Shown: positions 37,841-48,418 of the stretch, piece by piece
Position numbering within the stretch: position 1 is the stretch's first letter
How the letters are laid out: every line of letters begins with the position of its first letter
Assembly (NCBI GenBank): GCA_018907035.1
Contig: JACCIC010000003.1
Location: forward strand, 6,668,001-6,732,000
Reading direction: 5' to 3'
DNA from: Sycobia sp. Sy_11
Lineage: Eukaryota > Arthropoda > Insecta > Hymenoptera > Epichrysomallidae
Length of the DNA: 64,000 nt
The notes under the pieces: generated by a model
What the model saw: the letters and a program-made list of their open reading frames with translations, nothing else
The model's database searches: none
Told to the model about the DNA's origin: nothing
Made by a program: the position numbers and the translations under genes

Positions 37841-38439
37841 TAAGGAATAACATGGAACTTAATTCAGCATACGTAGATTATCGTATTTATAAAATGTCGA
37901 CCCAAATCAGCAATAAAAGTATCCTATTTTCTTTGAAACCTAGACTATTGTTCAAAGACATCCACATTATTTAAAATAATAATTTTTATTTCCATGGTTT
38001 TACATAATATATGCTTTGTGGCCTATTTGTAAAATGTAAAAATATTTAAAATTATTATTTTTCGCTATATTTTTTCGCTCTAAAGAAAACTTTATAGTAA
38101 CAAGAAAGCATTACAGCTCTAAAGAAAAAAACTTCTGAAATTAGAAAAATATTTACAAACGAATAATGCATAAAATATAAAAGGACAAATTCTTTGTATG
38201 TTATATAATTTATTCATTTGAAGAATTATGATAAAAAAATACTTTTAGTATTTTAGGACATTATTCAATTGTAAATTGAATAAAAGTATAAATAAATATT
38301 GTCAAGCGTATAATTATGGCATACGTCAGTCCAAGGAAACACACGACTTCGATGTACAAAAGAAAAAAAATCTCACTGCAAATTTGTATTATTATTTGTA
38401 TTTGCTAATTAATTATAATATGAAAAAACATTGTAAAAG
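37841..38439. other. 3' flank of the cysteine-rich gene and AT-rich spacer
   Basis: Contains the AATAAA at 37912-37917 of the preceding gene. No other feature was seen. Confidence 0.6.
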
Positions 38440-38490
38440 CAAGAAGTGGTCATGAGGGCGATTTTTGAAAATGCCTAATGTTTACAGCCT

Positions 38491-38532
<42 letters not shown>

Positions 38533-39232
38533 TCTCTCTCGACTGCGACCTTCGCAGACATTCTAAACGTATCATCTGCGCATGCAACTGTTGGCTTTCT
38601 GTTGTTTCCGTCGGCATCATGAACATTGAAGATGTGCTGTCTACATTCGTGTGCATGGAAGGTAGGGACCCGTGGAAGAGGGAGGTATCCGCGTATGACG
38701 CGAGTCCCTCTCTTTGCCGCGGGTTTCGCTTACGTTGGGAACGATCATCTGCGCGTATTAAATCGGTAGGTAAGGTGCCGCGGGAGAGGGGTCTGTGACA
38801 AACAGAGGGACCATCAAAAGACGAGCGAGTGAGAGACAATGAGAGGGAGTCAAAATAACGTGGGAGCTCCGAAAAGACGCGGAACGATGCGGTGCCACTA
38901 TCTCCGCTATCGGAGCTTTCCTGTGCAGCGTGTCTGAAAAGATTTGGGAGCTCGGTCGGCCACACGAAATCGCGTGGAAAGGAACGCGCGCGCGGTTCGT
39001 TCATGCTGCCAGAATTTTTCTTGCAAACGGGGCCTCATGCTGAGGTATAAAAGCTGCTCGCGGACCTTTTTCCTTTCAAACCTCGTTGTAAAAAATAAAA
39101 TATTTTTTACCGCACTTTCCTTTGTTGTACTACAATAAATTCTTTTATCATCTTCTTTGAATAATCAAAATAAAAACAAGCTCAAAAGAACAGCTAGTTG
39201 AATTTCTTCTCCATTTCTCCTATCCATTCGCA
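38440..39232 (+). mobile_element. putative 5' LTR of a degraded BEL/Pao element
   Basis: The GC-richer block ends shortly before a tRNA-type primer-binding site (39237). It contains a TATA box (tataaaag, 39046-39053) and a downstream AATAAA near 39133, as expected of an LTR. It also holds a (CT)n tract at 38492-38541. The left boundary is uncertain and no matching 3' LTR is in the window. Confidence 0.45.
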
Positions 39233-39236
39233 ATAT

Positions 39237-39254
39237 TGGTGCCCCAGGTAAGGA
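39237..39254 (+). other. retrotransposon primer-binding site
   Basis: TGGTGCCCCAGGTAAGGA starts with TGG, complementary to a tRNA CCA end. It is close to the PBS of the two intact BEL elements (TGGTGCCCCGGGTGAGGA), differing at two positions. Confidence 0.7.
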
Positions 39255-40555
39255 ATCACCGGACTACAATACGAGAGAATAGCGATCTATCAACTTAGGT
39301 GACTAAGTTATTTTTTGTGAACCAAGAAAGAATAATAGAAGAATCGCAACAATGAACCTCTAAATTCACGGACCAAATAGAGCGCAGCAAGGCACGACAA
39401 AGCGGCGTTTTATTGGCGACAACGCGGACATGGTCAGCGGCCACGAATGGAAAGAGTCCCGAATTAAATATTTGAGAACCCGCTGCAAAAAAGGCGAAAC
39501 AGAGCAGAGCCATCAAGAAAAATAAGCTACCGGCACCAAAGGCGAAGAAGCAAACGTCGAGGTGGTAGCGGCAGATGAAATCGCTCGGAGTTGCCATCAA
39601 TAATAACCTACCGAGCACCAGTCAAATGCAACTTCTAGAAAAGGGCGACAGCACCGAGAGATAGTGAGAAAGAGTTAGGTCGTCATGGTCGTCCCAGAGA
39701 AGATCGAGGAGAACTCGCAGTCGCAACGGGACCAGATTCTTACGGGCGCTCATACAATGGGCGTTCAAGCAACCGCGGCAGCTGCCACGGGGACATCGGC
39801 TTTCGTCATGGCTTTCATCTTTGAGGCCTGTACAGTAGACTCGCAGTGATCTATCGGGTGTAAGTGGTGCGTGTAACATTGATATAATGGAAGACGTGAC
39901 CGCGCGCTTAGCCTGAATTCTTGAGAAAATCCTTTTAGCCGTACACACGGTAGCAACATGTTCCATGTTGCTACCATGATTCCACGTTAGGAAATCGCCT
40001 ACGTTTTGCGAGAAAAGTTTCAGAGTGTTCACGTTATTAACGACTACCAGAGACGGAAAAATTATGCGCACATTGGAATTGCAATACGACACTAAGAACG
40101 CGATCACGAAGAAAATTATAAAGGATATACAAAGCTTGCCGGATTTAGAGTCGGATCATATGCGACTTGGAGACTTCGCGACTAAGTTAAAAAACGCGGT
40201 GAGTGCCTTCAAATGTTGCGATAAAGCTGCCATGTTGGTTGAAATCCTCCTTTAATAGACATTTAGTTAGCGTTATCGAGCACGAAACGGAAATGGAAAA
40301 GTTAGCGATTTTTTACAAGAGGAAGCCGAATTTGCCATGATCTTTGCAATTTTTGAATTACACTTGGTGCCTATGACTTTACAAGGCATTTCTGATCATA
40401 TCCCGAAAGGCCAAAGACCGAATGCGAGCTCAGCAGCTCTGTTCGTTACTAGCGCGAAAAAATGCGAGCGCGACCCGAACATCTGCGCACACTGCAAGAA
40501 ATGAGCACACAAGATAGAAACATTCTCAAAGTTTCTCAAAGTTTCTCAAAATTCT
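39255..40555 (+). pseudogene. degraded BEL/Pao gag relic
   Basis: The clearest part (40025-40255) encodes LGDFATKLKNAVSAF, matching the gag segment LALFATQLKSSVDAL of the nearby outer element. Further on (about 40440-40500) a CERDPNICAHCKK stretch looks like the remains of a zinc knuckle. Stops and frameshifts break it, and no pol follows. A perfect 12-bp-arm inverted repeat (39949-39975, ggtagcaacatg and its complement) lies in the leader part. The relic ends at a (TA)n tract. Confidence 0.65.
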
Positions 40556-40556
40556 C

Positions 40557-40565
40557 ATATATATG

Positions 40566-40620
<55 letters not shown>
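40557..40620. repeat. (TA)n microsatellite
   Basis: About 28 TA units, after a short TATG stretch. Confidence 0.95.
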
Positions 40621-40900
40621 GTTTTAAATACGGGTTCTACAGGGAAATATTGAATTTTTGTGTACAGGTAGTTAGATATGACATCCCGATGCCTCAGGAC
40701 GATTTCTACTGGGAGTATTGTGTTTGGATGGTAGAATGCGATGTATTCTGAATCGAATTCTACGGAGAGTATAGTCTTGATTTGGTAGGAAAAGATTTTC
40801 AGATATTTTGGAACGAATTCTACGGGGAGTATTATGTTTAGGCAGTAGGAGATCATGTCCAGTTGCCTCGGGACTTTTTATATAGGGAATTATATTAAAA
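40621..40900. repeat. degenerate minisatellite, unit about 60 bp
   Basis: About four diverged units marked by cgaattctacgg-type words (ttctacaggga, ttctactggga, ttctacggaga, ttctacgggga) spaced about 57-65 bp. Same family as 32247-32440. Confidence 0.7.
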
Positions 40901-40948
40901 GTACAATTTTCCCCATAAAAGTCATATGTACTATGCATATATGTATAA

Positions 40949-40951
<3 letters not shown>

Positions 40952-41032
<81 letters not shown>

Positions 41033-41034
41033 TG
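40952..41034. repeat. (TA)n microsatellite
   Basis: About 40 TA units with one ACAT interruption. Confidence 0.95.
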
Positions 41035-41099
41035 TATAACATGTTCGACAAAATATCAGTTTTTTAAAGTAGAAGCTGCTTTGAAGCAGTTTTATTATA

Positions 41100-41642
41100 C
41101 AGAAGTGACAATAGGTAAATTAGAATAAATTATTTATAGTAATATAGATTTTTATATATATAGAGTACTTTTTACTTAGATATTATTGAACTGTTTAAGA
41201 AATCGGTTAAATTATTATCCCGGGTGAAACCGAGACCTGTGATGCTAGTTATAAATATTAAGAGTCTCTTTATAATTGTAATAACCGGTAGAGTCACGTG
41301 TTTCATGAGAGTTGCAATGAAAATTTTGGATGAACCTGTCGAGAAATTATTATTTTTAACAATATTATTTTTAACAATTTAATTTATTTTTAATTATATT
41401 TATTTAAAATTATCCATTTTTTTCAGTGTTGAAAATTACAAAAAATATTTCTAATAATATTTGTAGCTCTTATCAAAATACATTCTTACACCACGCGTTT
41501 ATATTCTACATTCAGAAACATCGTAATTGTTTTTCTTCAGAAATATTGTTTGCATCAAAAACTGTATAGAACAAAAAATATGATTTAACGAACTTTATGA
41601 TTTTGATTTTTAATGGTTTTGCAACTTTTTTTATTCTCTAAG
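41100..41642 (+). pseudogene. relic of a third cysteine-rich gene locus
   Basis: The part at 41170-41270 (attattgaactgttt, then gatgctagttataaat) resembles the upstream region of gene copy A at 32860-32950. The part at 41440-41530 (tcttatcaaaatacatt) weakly resembles the repeated intron segment at 35340-35400. No exon 1 is present. It is best read as a deleted gene copy, cut on the right by the outer BEL insertion. Confidence 0.4.
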
Positions 41643-42829
41643 TGTAAAGGGTGAGGTTGAACAGAAATAACAATGAACTATTCAATTTCTTAGCTGTTGT
41701 TTTTTTTTTTTTTTTTTTTAATGAATTTCAACGAAAATGCAATATGACAAAACGCAAGATGCGATATATATTTTTGGAAATGATTTTATACAACGATGAA
41801 AATACGATTTTGAATAGGGCAAGATTCGATATGCCCTGTTCAACGGAAAAACGGAGAGTGCCCATCCGTCCGTTCAGCGGGCCTTTTACGGGCCGGTAAA
41901 GCCCCTCCTCTCACTCTATAATTGCCGCTTTTCCGGGTTCATCGGCCTGATTGGGCCTTCGCCTGTTCTAAGCCGTTCGGTACCGCCCACGCCCACTCTT
42001 TCTCTCTCGCTTGGGCTTGCGCCCACCAGCCTACCGGACCAAGGGTCGTCTGAGCTCGACATTGTCTCGCAAGAGCTCCCTTCCCGTTCCTGGGTGACCT
42101 GCAATACCCGGAAAGTACGACTTTCCCGCGAGGTCTAATGCCTCCAGTATCTCAGTTTTCTGGAGCTGAAAGTTGGCTTTATCTACGTTCCGAACTTATT
42201 CGCAAACGTGATTATGACTATTCGTCGAGAGGAGTCGCGGTTGAGTTCCAGAATCGGCATTATATTCATATATCCATACACACACATACACACGCATACA
42301 CAGGCACATGGAAATATACATATACGTATTTATAATTACAATAATTGTCTTATTTTTAGATTTATTTTATCTGCGGTCGGAACGCATTACATTGTTCATA
42401 TTTTTTTGTTACTCCAGTCGCTCGGCATACGTTTACACACATACGTTCGTTGTACAGATGTCTTTATTTATTTTGGAACGAACTGTATGCTCTAGGAGTA
42501 TAGTACGAGCACATTACACAGGACATCTGCGTATTTTCCACGCGCCCCTTTTTCCCAACGTACCCAGATTCTATTCAATGGCTTCGATTATAAAATCGAG
42601 TTACCATAAAGTTTTCTCAAATGCTAACTTTCTAAAATGCGACCCACAGCTGTCTATCACGTGCTTCCAACGATCTATTCTGATGGAGGGATTTTCAAAA
42701 TGTAGAAATAGAAAACTTAGAGGCTTTATGGCGACCATAAAGTCCGCGCGCCGACTCATTTAAAGACGATTCGAAAACCCCTCAATTTACTAAGCCCAGC
42801 CTGAGTGACGCGTATAATTGTTTTTTACA
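41643..42829 (-). repeat. LTR of outer BEL element (3' LTR in element orientation)
   Basis: 1187 bp, starting TGTAAAAAAC and ending CCTTTACA on the minus strand. It contains a 20-A run (T run on plus, 41700-41719). A purine-rich ACTGGGGGGAGC (42842-42831) directly upstream is the likely polypurine tract. Confidence 0.92.
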
Positions 42830-42860
42830 AGCTCCCCCCAGTCTAAGAAATCATGTATTT

Positions 42861-45800
42861 TTAGACTTCATTTGTGGAAAATATCTTTACCAATTTGCTT
42901 ACCGGCCTGACAAACTCCTTTTTCCCGGCGCGAACTTTTACCACTCGAACTACTTGATCTGATTCATTCGGGTACACTTCGACGATCCTTCCCTTTTTCC
43001 ACGTATTACGCGGTGCTTGATAATCCGAAATAAGGACGATATCGCCCACTTCTAGAGATGGCGTCTTCATATTCCACTTTTGTCGCGGTAGTAGAATCGG
43101 TAGATATTCGCGCAGCCACCTCTTCCAGAAACCGTTCGCGAGATGCTGCGCTATTTCAAATGTTTTACGGGGATTACAAATTTTGGATTCGTACATGTTT
43201 AGTTTTAGATAACCGGACGATGAACCGAGCAAAAAATGATTCGGCGTAAGTGCCTCTTCGTCTCGTGGATCCACTGATACGTGCGTAAGCGGTCGAGAAT
43301 TAACCATGTGTTCTATTTCTACGAGTAGAGTCACAAACACTTCTTCCGTCGGAACTTGTTCATTGAGCGCATGGTTTAGTGCAACTTTCACTGATCTAAT
43401 CAAACGTTCCCACGCTCCCCCCATGTGAGCGGCATCGGGAGGGTTGAAAACCCATTCGATCCCTTTCAATTCTGCTAACTCTGTTTGTTTCTGAAATTCC
43501 GCTACCGCGGTCGTAGCGTTCAATTCTTTGTTCGCTTTCACGAAGTTAGTACCATTATCGCTGTATATTTTGCGCGGACAACCCCTTCTTGCCGATAACC
43601 TCTGTATGGCCATAATTGCCGAGCTCGCGTTTAGTGTGTGCGCGATCTCCAAATGTATTGCACGCGTCGTCATACAGGTAAAAATGACGCCCCACTGTTT
43701 TTCTCGCCGTCGCCCGATTTTTATAAGCATGGGCCCAAAATAGTCGATGCCGCAATGGGTAAACGGTCGCTGTCCGTATGCAACTCGACACGCTGGTAAG
43801 TCGGCCATGGGTGGATGCGAAGGCTTAGCTCGGCGCAAGCGACACATTACACAATTCTTTGCGAGCCATCGTAATCTCGTACGTAGCCCGACAATATAAA
43901 ATTGCTGACGCAATTCATTGATTACTGTCTCGTTGTTAGCATGATCAAATCGCTTGTGAAATTCAGCGATAAGAAGCTTCGTCGCGTAATGTCTCGCGTC
44001 TAAAACTATAGGTCGATTTTGAAAAAATGTCGAAGAAAATTTTGAAACGCGACCCCTTGCTCTTATCAAACCTTCTTCGTCTACAAACGGCTTTATCCCG
44101 ATTAATTTGCTTCCTTTCAATAATTCTTTGCCTTTTTTCAATGCTTCGAGTTCTTTCGGAAAACACGCCGATTGTATTAGGCGATACCACACTTTTTCCG
44201 CTGCAACCGTTTTCTCAGTAGGAAATTCGCTGTCAATTTTTGCTATGCGTTGTATTAACGTACATCTTCGATCTTCCCCGCTATGAACTCTCCTAATTTG
44301 GCTTTTTTCCTTAGCGTTGCGCTGCCAAGTATAGAAACATTTTCTCACGTATACCATCGTCTTCCTAATTCTTGACCAACCGAGTATTCTTAATCGCACT
44401 GGCACTTCCCACTTTTCGGGCTCGGTCATATAGGCCGTCCCTATATATTCTTCGCGCGCTTCGAGTTTATCTATCTCCCTTTTTTCACGACTTTCCAACA
44501 GTCTTGGTACCGGCCATAGATTAGAGCGCACAAGGAGAAATTCCGGTCCGACAAGCCAACGGTCGTTTGTGCGCATCGGCTTATCAGTTTCGCGAGTCGC
44601 GTCGTCCGCTGGGTTCAATTTCGACGGAACCCAACGCCATTCACTAACTTTCGTTATGTCTCCGATTTCCCCGAGTCTATTTGCGACGAACATCTGTTTC
44701 TCACGTGGCTCTCCTCGTATCCAATGTAAAACGGTTGTCGAATCTGACCAGAACACGCGTTTGTCTAGTTTAATGTCTAATTCGGTCTCTATCGTGCTTG
44801 CCATTCTTGCTCCAAGCAAAGCTGCTTGCAACTCTAGACGCGGAACGCTCAGCGGTTTTTTCGGCGCAACTCGCGACTTCGACATAATTAGAGAAAGATG
44901 CACGGTTCCATCACGCGCCTCGGTTCGTAAATAGGCGGCTGCCGCAAATGCTTTCAGGCTCGCATCGCAAAAGGTATGCAACTGCATATTCACATATTCA
45001 AAATTATTTCCTAAGTAGCAGCGCGGAATCTTACAATTTTTCATTTCGTTTAGATTTTTTAACCACGTAAGCCAGTCCTTAAAATCCTCATCCCTAATGA
45101 CTGAATCCCAGTTAATTGCGCTACGCCAAATATTTTGCATTATAAATTTAGCTTGAAGTGTGAAAGGGGCGATAATTCCGAGCGGGTCGTAAACCGACAT
45201 CGCGACGCTGAAAAACTCGCGTTTTGTCGGTTTTACTGTTCCTAAAGAGAAATCTGTAGGAATCTTGTTGAAACCCACATTAAAACTAAGCGTATCGTCC
45301 CGACGGTCCCAATAAAGCCCTAATACTCTTTCTTTATCATCGCATAGATTTGCTTTAACGTGGTTGTTTAATTTAAACTCTTCCTTTACGTCGGAAACTA
45401 CGCCTGGATCATTCGAAGTCCACCCATGTAATTGAAAATTAGCTTCGTTGTTAATAAATATCACGTCGCGGACTTGCTCTCTCATTTTATCGGCCGACAT
45501 CCCAGATGCCAAATAGTCATCCATATAGCTATTTCTGACAATACTTCTGGCAGCCTCAGGTTTTATGTTCATGAATCGTTCCGCGTTTTTATTTTTGACG
45601 TAGATAGCGCTACAAGGGGATGATTTTGAACCAAAAATCAAACTTGTATTTTCATAAATGTCAGGTTCCCGATCTCGATCCGTACCCCGCCATAAAAAGC
45701 GTTGGGCACCGCGATCGCGCTCAATCAACTTAACCCGCAGATACATGTCTTTTATGTCTGCTTTTACAGCTACTGGAAATTGGCGAAATCGAAGTAACAC

Positions 45801-46844
45801 GCCTAACAGCGATTCTAACAAATCAGGACCGGTTTCAAGTAAATCATTCATTGAGACCCCGCCCGTTTTCGCCGCTGCGTCAAAAACTAAACGAATTCTG
45901 TCGGGCTTATTTGCATTTTCAACTCCGAAGTGCGGTACGTACCACAGTCGCGGTCTCTTCAAATCGCTTGTGACTTTGCATGCATAACCGTTTTCAATCA
46001 ATCTGTTCATTTCCTTATAGTAACGGGCTGCGAATGACGGATTTTTATCTAATTTTCTCTCTAAAGAATAGAGTCGGTTTAACGCTGTTGCCTTGCTGTG
46101 TATTTTTGGCATGAAACCCGGCTTCCATAATAAACCCGTCTCCCATTCCTTACCCTCCTTTCGTGTTGTTATTTCTAAAATCGCCGAAGCTCTTTCGTTT
46201 TTCGTCACGGTTTTCACTGTTTTAACTATACCGAGATTTTCGCATTCTAAATATTCACGTATAAGATTGTCCAGATTCGCAATATATTCTCGTTCCGTAT
46301 TTTTAATCTCGGTTTCCGTAAAATATGCCGCATATACCGGGATATTCCGATCCGGCTGTCCTTCTACGTACCCATGCACCGACCAACCTAAAGGCGAATG
46401 CGAGACTACGAGCCCGCTGTTTTCTATTCGTAACGACTCGTCGCACATTATTAGCGGCCAGTTATCTTGACCAATAAGAATACACAACTGCGCGTCTTGA
46501 TATGGAACAATTTCAACGCCGTGACATTTTTTAACCTGTTGCGAGACCTCCAGCGATAAAGTTTGGCGTGGTAACTCTAACTTAGGGATGATTAACGCGT
46601 GCTCAACGTTTTGCTTACCAAACAAACCTGTGACCGTAAAACTTATTCTCTCGCATGTTATTCGATCGGCGCCACCATACAAACCTCGCAATGACATCTC
46701 GACTGTCTTTCCTTTTAACCCAATACGTCGCGCAAACTTCGCGTCGATCAGAGTGATCGTCGACCCCCCGTCAATCATAGCATACGTGGTCATTGCTCCA
46801 TTTGGCCCGCTGACCGTCAACGGCACAACGCGCAGCAGTCCCAT
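42861..46844 (-). CDS. pol: BEL/Pao pol polyprotein (outer element)
   Basis: The frame is 1327 residues from the first ATG. It is open upstream to the gag stop and in the same frame as gag, so it is probably made by readthrough rather than from this ATG. Domains: retropepsin-like protease with Asp25 in MIDGGST (the usual Ser or Thr after Asp is Gly here); reverse transcriptase with VKADIKDMY near 361 and YMDD at 440-443; RNase H with Asp627, Glu671, Asp701 and Asp748; integrase zinc module His963, His968, Cys998, Cys1001; integrase core Asp1034, Asp1096, Glu1146; a C-terminal DUF5641-like segment (SLEVGDIVLI). All catalytic motifs are intact. The products act in reverse transcription in virus-like particles and in nuclear integration. 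Confidence 0.93.
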   Translation of the reverse strand: MGLLRVVPLTVSGPNGAMTTYAMIDGGSTITLIDAKFARRIGLKGKTVEMSLRGLYGGADRITCERISFTVTGLFGKQNVEHALIIPKLELPRQTLSLEVSQQVKKCHGVEIVPYQDAQLCILIGQDNWPLIMCDESLRIENSGLVVSHSPLGWSVHGYVEGQPDRNIPVYAAYFTETEIKNTEREYIANLDNLIREYLECENLGIVKTVKTVTKNERASAILEITTRKEGKEWETGLLWKPGFMPKIHSKATALNRLYSLERKLDKNPSFAARYYKEMNRLIENGYACKVTSDLKRPRLWYVPHFGVENANKPDRIRLVFDAAAKTGGVSMNDLLETGPDLLESLLGVLLRFRQFPVAVKADIKDMYLRVKLIERDRGAQRFLWRGTDRDREPDIYENTSLIFGSKSSPCSAIYVKNKNAERFMNIKPEAARSIVRNSYMDDYLASGMSADKMREQVRDVIFINNEANFQLHGWTSNDPGVVSDVKEEFKLNNHVKANLCDDKERVLGLYWDRRDDTLSFNVGFNKIPTDFSLGTVKPTKREFFSVAMSVYDPLGIIAPFTLQAKFIMQNIWRSAINWDSVIRDEDFKDWLTWLKNLNEMKNCKIPRCYLGNNFEYVNMQLHTFCDASLKAFAAAAYLRTEARDGTVHLSLIMSKSRVAPKKPLSVPRLELQAALLGARMASTIETELDIKLDKRVFWSDSTTVLHWIRGEPREKQMFVANRLGEIGDITKVSEWRWVPSKLNPADDATRETDKPMRTNDRWLVGPEFLLVRSNLWPVPRLLESREKREIDKLEAREEYIGTAYMTEPEKWEVPVRLRILGWSRIRKTMVYVRKCFYTWQRNAKEKSQIRRVHSGEDRRCTLIQRIAKIDSEFPTEKTVAAEKVWYRLIQSACFPKELEALKKGKELLKGSKLIGIKPFVDEEGLIRARGRVSKFSSTFFQNRPIVLDARHYATKLLIAEFHKRFDHANNETVINELRQQFYIVGLRTRLRWLAKNCVMCRLRRAKPSHPPMADLPACRVAYGQRPFTHCGIDYFGPMLIKIGRRREKQWGVIFTCMTTRAIHLEIAHTLNASSAIMAIQRLSARRGCPRKIYSDNGTNFVKANKELNATTAVAEFQKQTELAELKGIEWVFNPPDAAHMGGAWERLIRSVKVALNHALNEQVPTEEVFVTLLVEIEHMVNSRPLTHVSVDPRDEEALTPNHFLLGSSSGYLKLNMYESKICNPRKTFEIAQHLANGFWKRWLREYLPILLPRQKWNMKTPSLEVGDIVLISDYQAPRNTWKKGRIVEVYPNESDQVVRVVKVRAGKKEFVRPVSKLVKIFSTNEV

Positions 46845-46853
46845 CCTTCCCGC

Positions 46854-46859
46854 TAGTCA
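46854..46859 (-). promoter_or_regulatory. gag-pol stop codon in readthrough context (TGA CTA G)
   Basis: The gag stop TGA (46859-46857) is followed by CTA and G. Gag and pol are in the same frame: TGA, four sense codons, then the first pol ATG at 46844. UGA-CUA-G is the well-described efficient readthrough context of alphaviruses and some animal genes. Use here is inferred from frame and context. Confidence 0.75.
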
Positions 46860-48395
46860 GTTTTGCTTCGAATTTGAGGACAAACCTCGCGCGATCGCGT
46901 TATTCTGCCCGTTCCTATCATCACAAGCATTTCTGTCGTCGCGCTCCGCGTGAGGTACCCATTTCCCTTCCTTTGCACGATTTTGGTTTTCGCTATTTTT
47001 AAAAAAATGCAGATGGGTATGGTGGTGTTTCCGACAAATTTCACACCCGACTTTCGCCTTACAATCTGGACGTACGTGTCCGCTTTTCAAGCATTTGTAG
47101 CAAAGCTTCATTTGCTTAACTAAAAACCACCGCCGTTTCGTACTTTCCTGCTTAAATTTCCGGCACTCGTTGATTTCATGGTTATCCCTCCCGCAATGCG
47201 CACATTTATTTTTCGCCTTCATATTTCTCCCATTTTCGATATGATTTTCGTCATTAATAGAGTAGATCACGGCTGTACGTAAATTCTTTCCCTGTTTATT
47301 TGTCGTACTCTCAGTGTTTTTTGATAACGCGTTCTCGATATAAAGGATACCCGCACGTTCCGCCATTTCAGATTCTTTGGCCATAAATGCCGTTAACTTC
47401 TCTAATGATGTCACATTTTCATTAAACTCAGGCGCATCATTCAAATATCGATAATACTGCGATTGCAAATCAGACGGAATTTTATTTACTACGCTTACAA
47501 GTAAATCCATGCTGTTTAAGTGCTCGTACATCTTTAATATTTTTAGAGCATCTACGCTGCTCTTTAGTTGCGTCGCGAACAAAGCCAAATTTCCTTTCTT
47601 TGATTTTAAACAAGGTAACATATGCAGATCTCTTACAATATCTCGCGCAATTACAAATTTATTTCCAAAATGCCGCTTCAACTCCGCGACCACTGCATTC
47701 GGACTATCCGTCGTAGCTAACAGTGTTTTCACAAGATCGTACGCTTTACCTCTCAAGGCCCTGTCTAAACGACTAATGTTTTGACGATCGCTAAATTTTT
47801 CCGCAGTCTCCTCATAAGTTTTCGCGAAATGCATCCACTGCAGTGGTTTTCCGGAAAACTTTGGCAGCTTTTTATTCAACTCGGACCGATCAAACGCACG
47901 ACAACTGGTTTCACATCCCGTATCTTCACGAATTACAGTCATCGTTTTAATTAATGTTTCAGATAATAAAAGCATCGCGTTCTCAATCGTATCCACACTC
48001 GCATTAGACGCATTACTTATCATAGTACCTTCGATGAAGCCGCTCGGTATACCGTTGCCGTTGACGTTGTTGGTCGGACGAATGCGAGAAATTGTCTCTG
48101 GTGAAGCCTGCTCGACGATATTTACGTCCGGTTCAAGCGGATACCCTGGCTGTGGTCTTCTTATTCCTGATGGCGGAGTTGAATCCAGCTGCTGCTGTTG
48201 TCCCCGTTTCGATGCTCTCGCCGCTGGCTCGTCTCGTTGCCTGGATCGTGCTGTAGATCGCACGGCGTTTTCAGATGTAACCGATGACGTCTCTACACCC
48301 ATTACGACCTTCTCAATGACTTCACTCACATGGTGACGTTGTCTTTTTGAATCAACGCTTTCCGTCGTCGCTGCCACGCGTTTTTTTGGCGCCAT
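46857..48395 (-). CDS. gag: BEL/Pao gag (outer element)
   Basis: 512 residues from the ATG at 48395 (MAPKKRVAATT). An open frame continues upstream into the antisense of the inner element's LTR, but that part is foreign, so the MAPKK start is chosen. The N-terminal third is basic and rich in Ser and Gln. The middle holds the BEL capsid-type region (LPKFSGKPLQWMHFAKTYEE near 177-196). The C-terminus has zinc knuckles: CAHCGRDNHEINEC (398-411), CYKCLKSGHVRPDC (432-445) and a CEICRKHHHTH type motif (451-461). It packages element RNA into particles. The inner insertion lies 23 bp before this ATG and should disrupt its normal leader. Confidence 0.88.
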   Translation of the reverse strand: MAPKKRVAATTESVDSKRQRHHVSEVIEKVVMGVETSSVTSENAVRSTARSRQRDEPAARASKRGQQQQLDSTPPSGIRRPQPGYPLEPDVNIVEQASPETISRIRPTNNVNGNGIPSGFIEGTMISNASNASVDTIENAMLLLSETLIKTMTVIREDTGCETSCRAFDRSELNKKLPKFSGKPLQWMHFAKTYEETAEKFSDRQNISRLDRALRGKAYDLVKTLLATTDSPNAVVAELKRHFGNKFVIARDIVRDLHMLPCLKSKKGNLALFATQLKSSVDALKILKMYEHLNSMDLLVSVVNKIPSDLQSQYYRYLNDAPEFNENVTSLEKLTAFMAKESEMAERAGILYIENALSKNTESTTNKQGKNLRTAVIYSINDENHIENGRNMKAKNKCAHCGRDNHEINECRKFKQESTKRRWFLVKQMKLCYKCLKSGHVRPDCKAKVGCEICRKHHHTHLHFFKNSENQNRAKEGKWVPHAERDDRNACDDRNGQNNAIARGLSSNSKQN

Positions 48396-48418
48396 GGCGA
48401 ATGGCCGGTGAAGCACTT

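Noticed and set aside
39295..40107. Long minus-strand frames over the gag relic
   Set aside because: The plus strand carries the recognisable gag similarity and PBS, so these are shadows.
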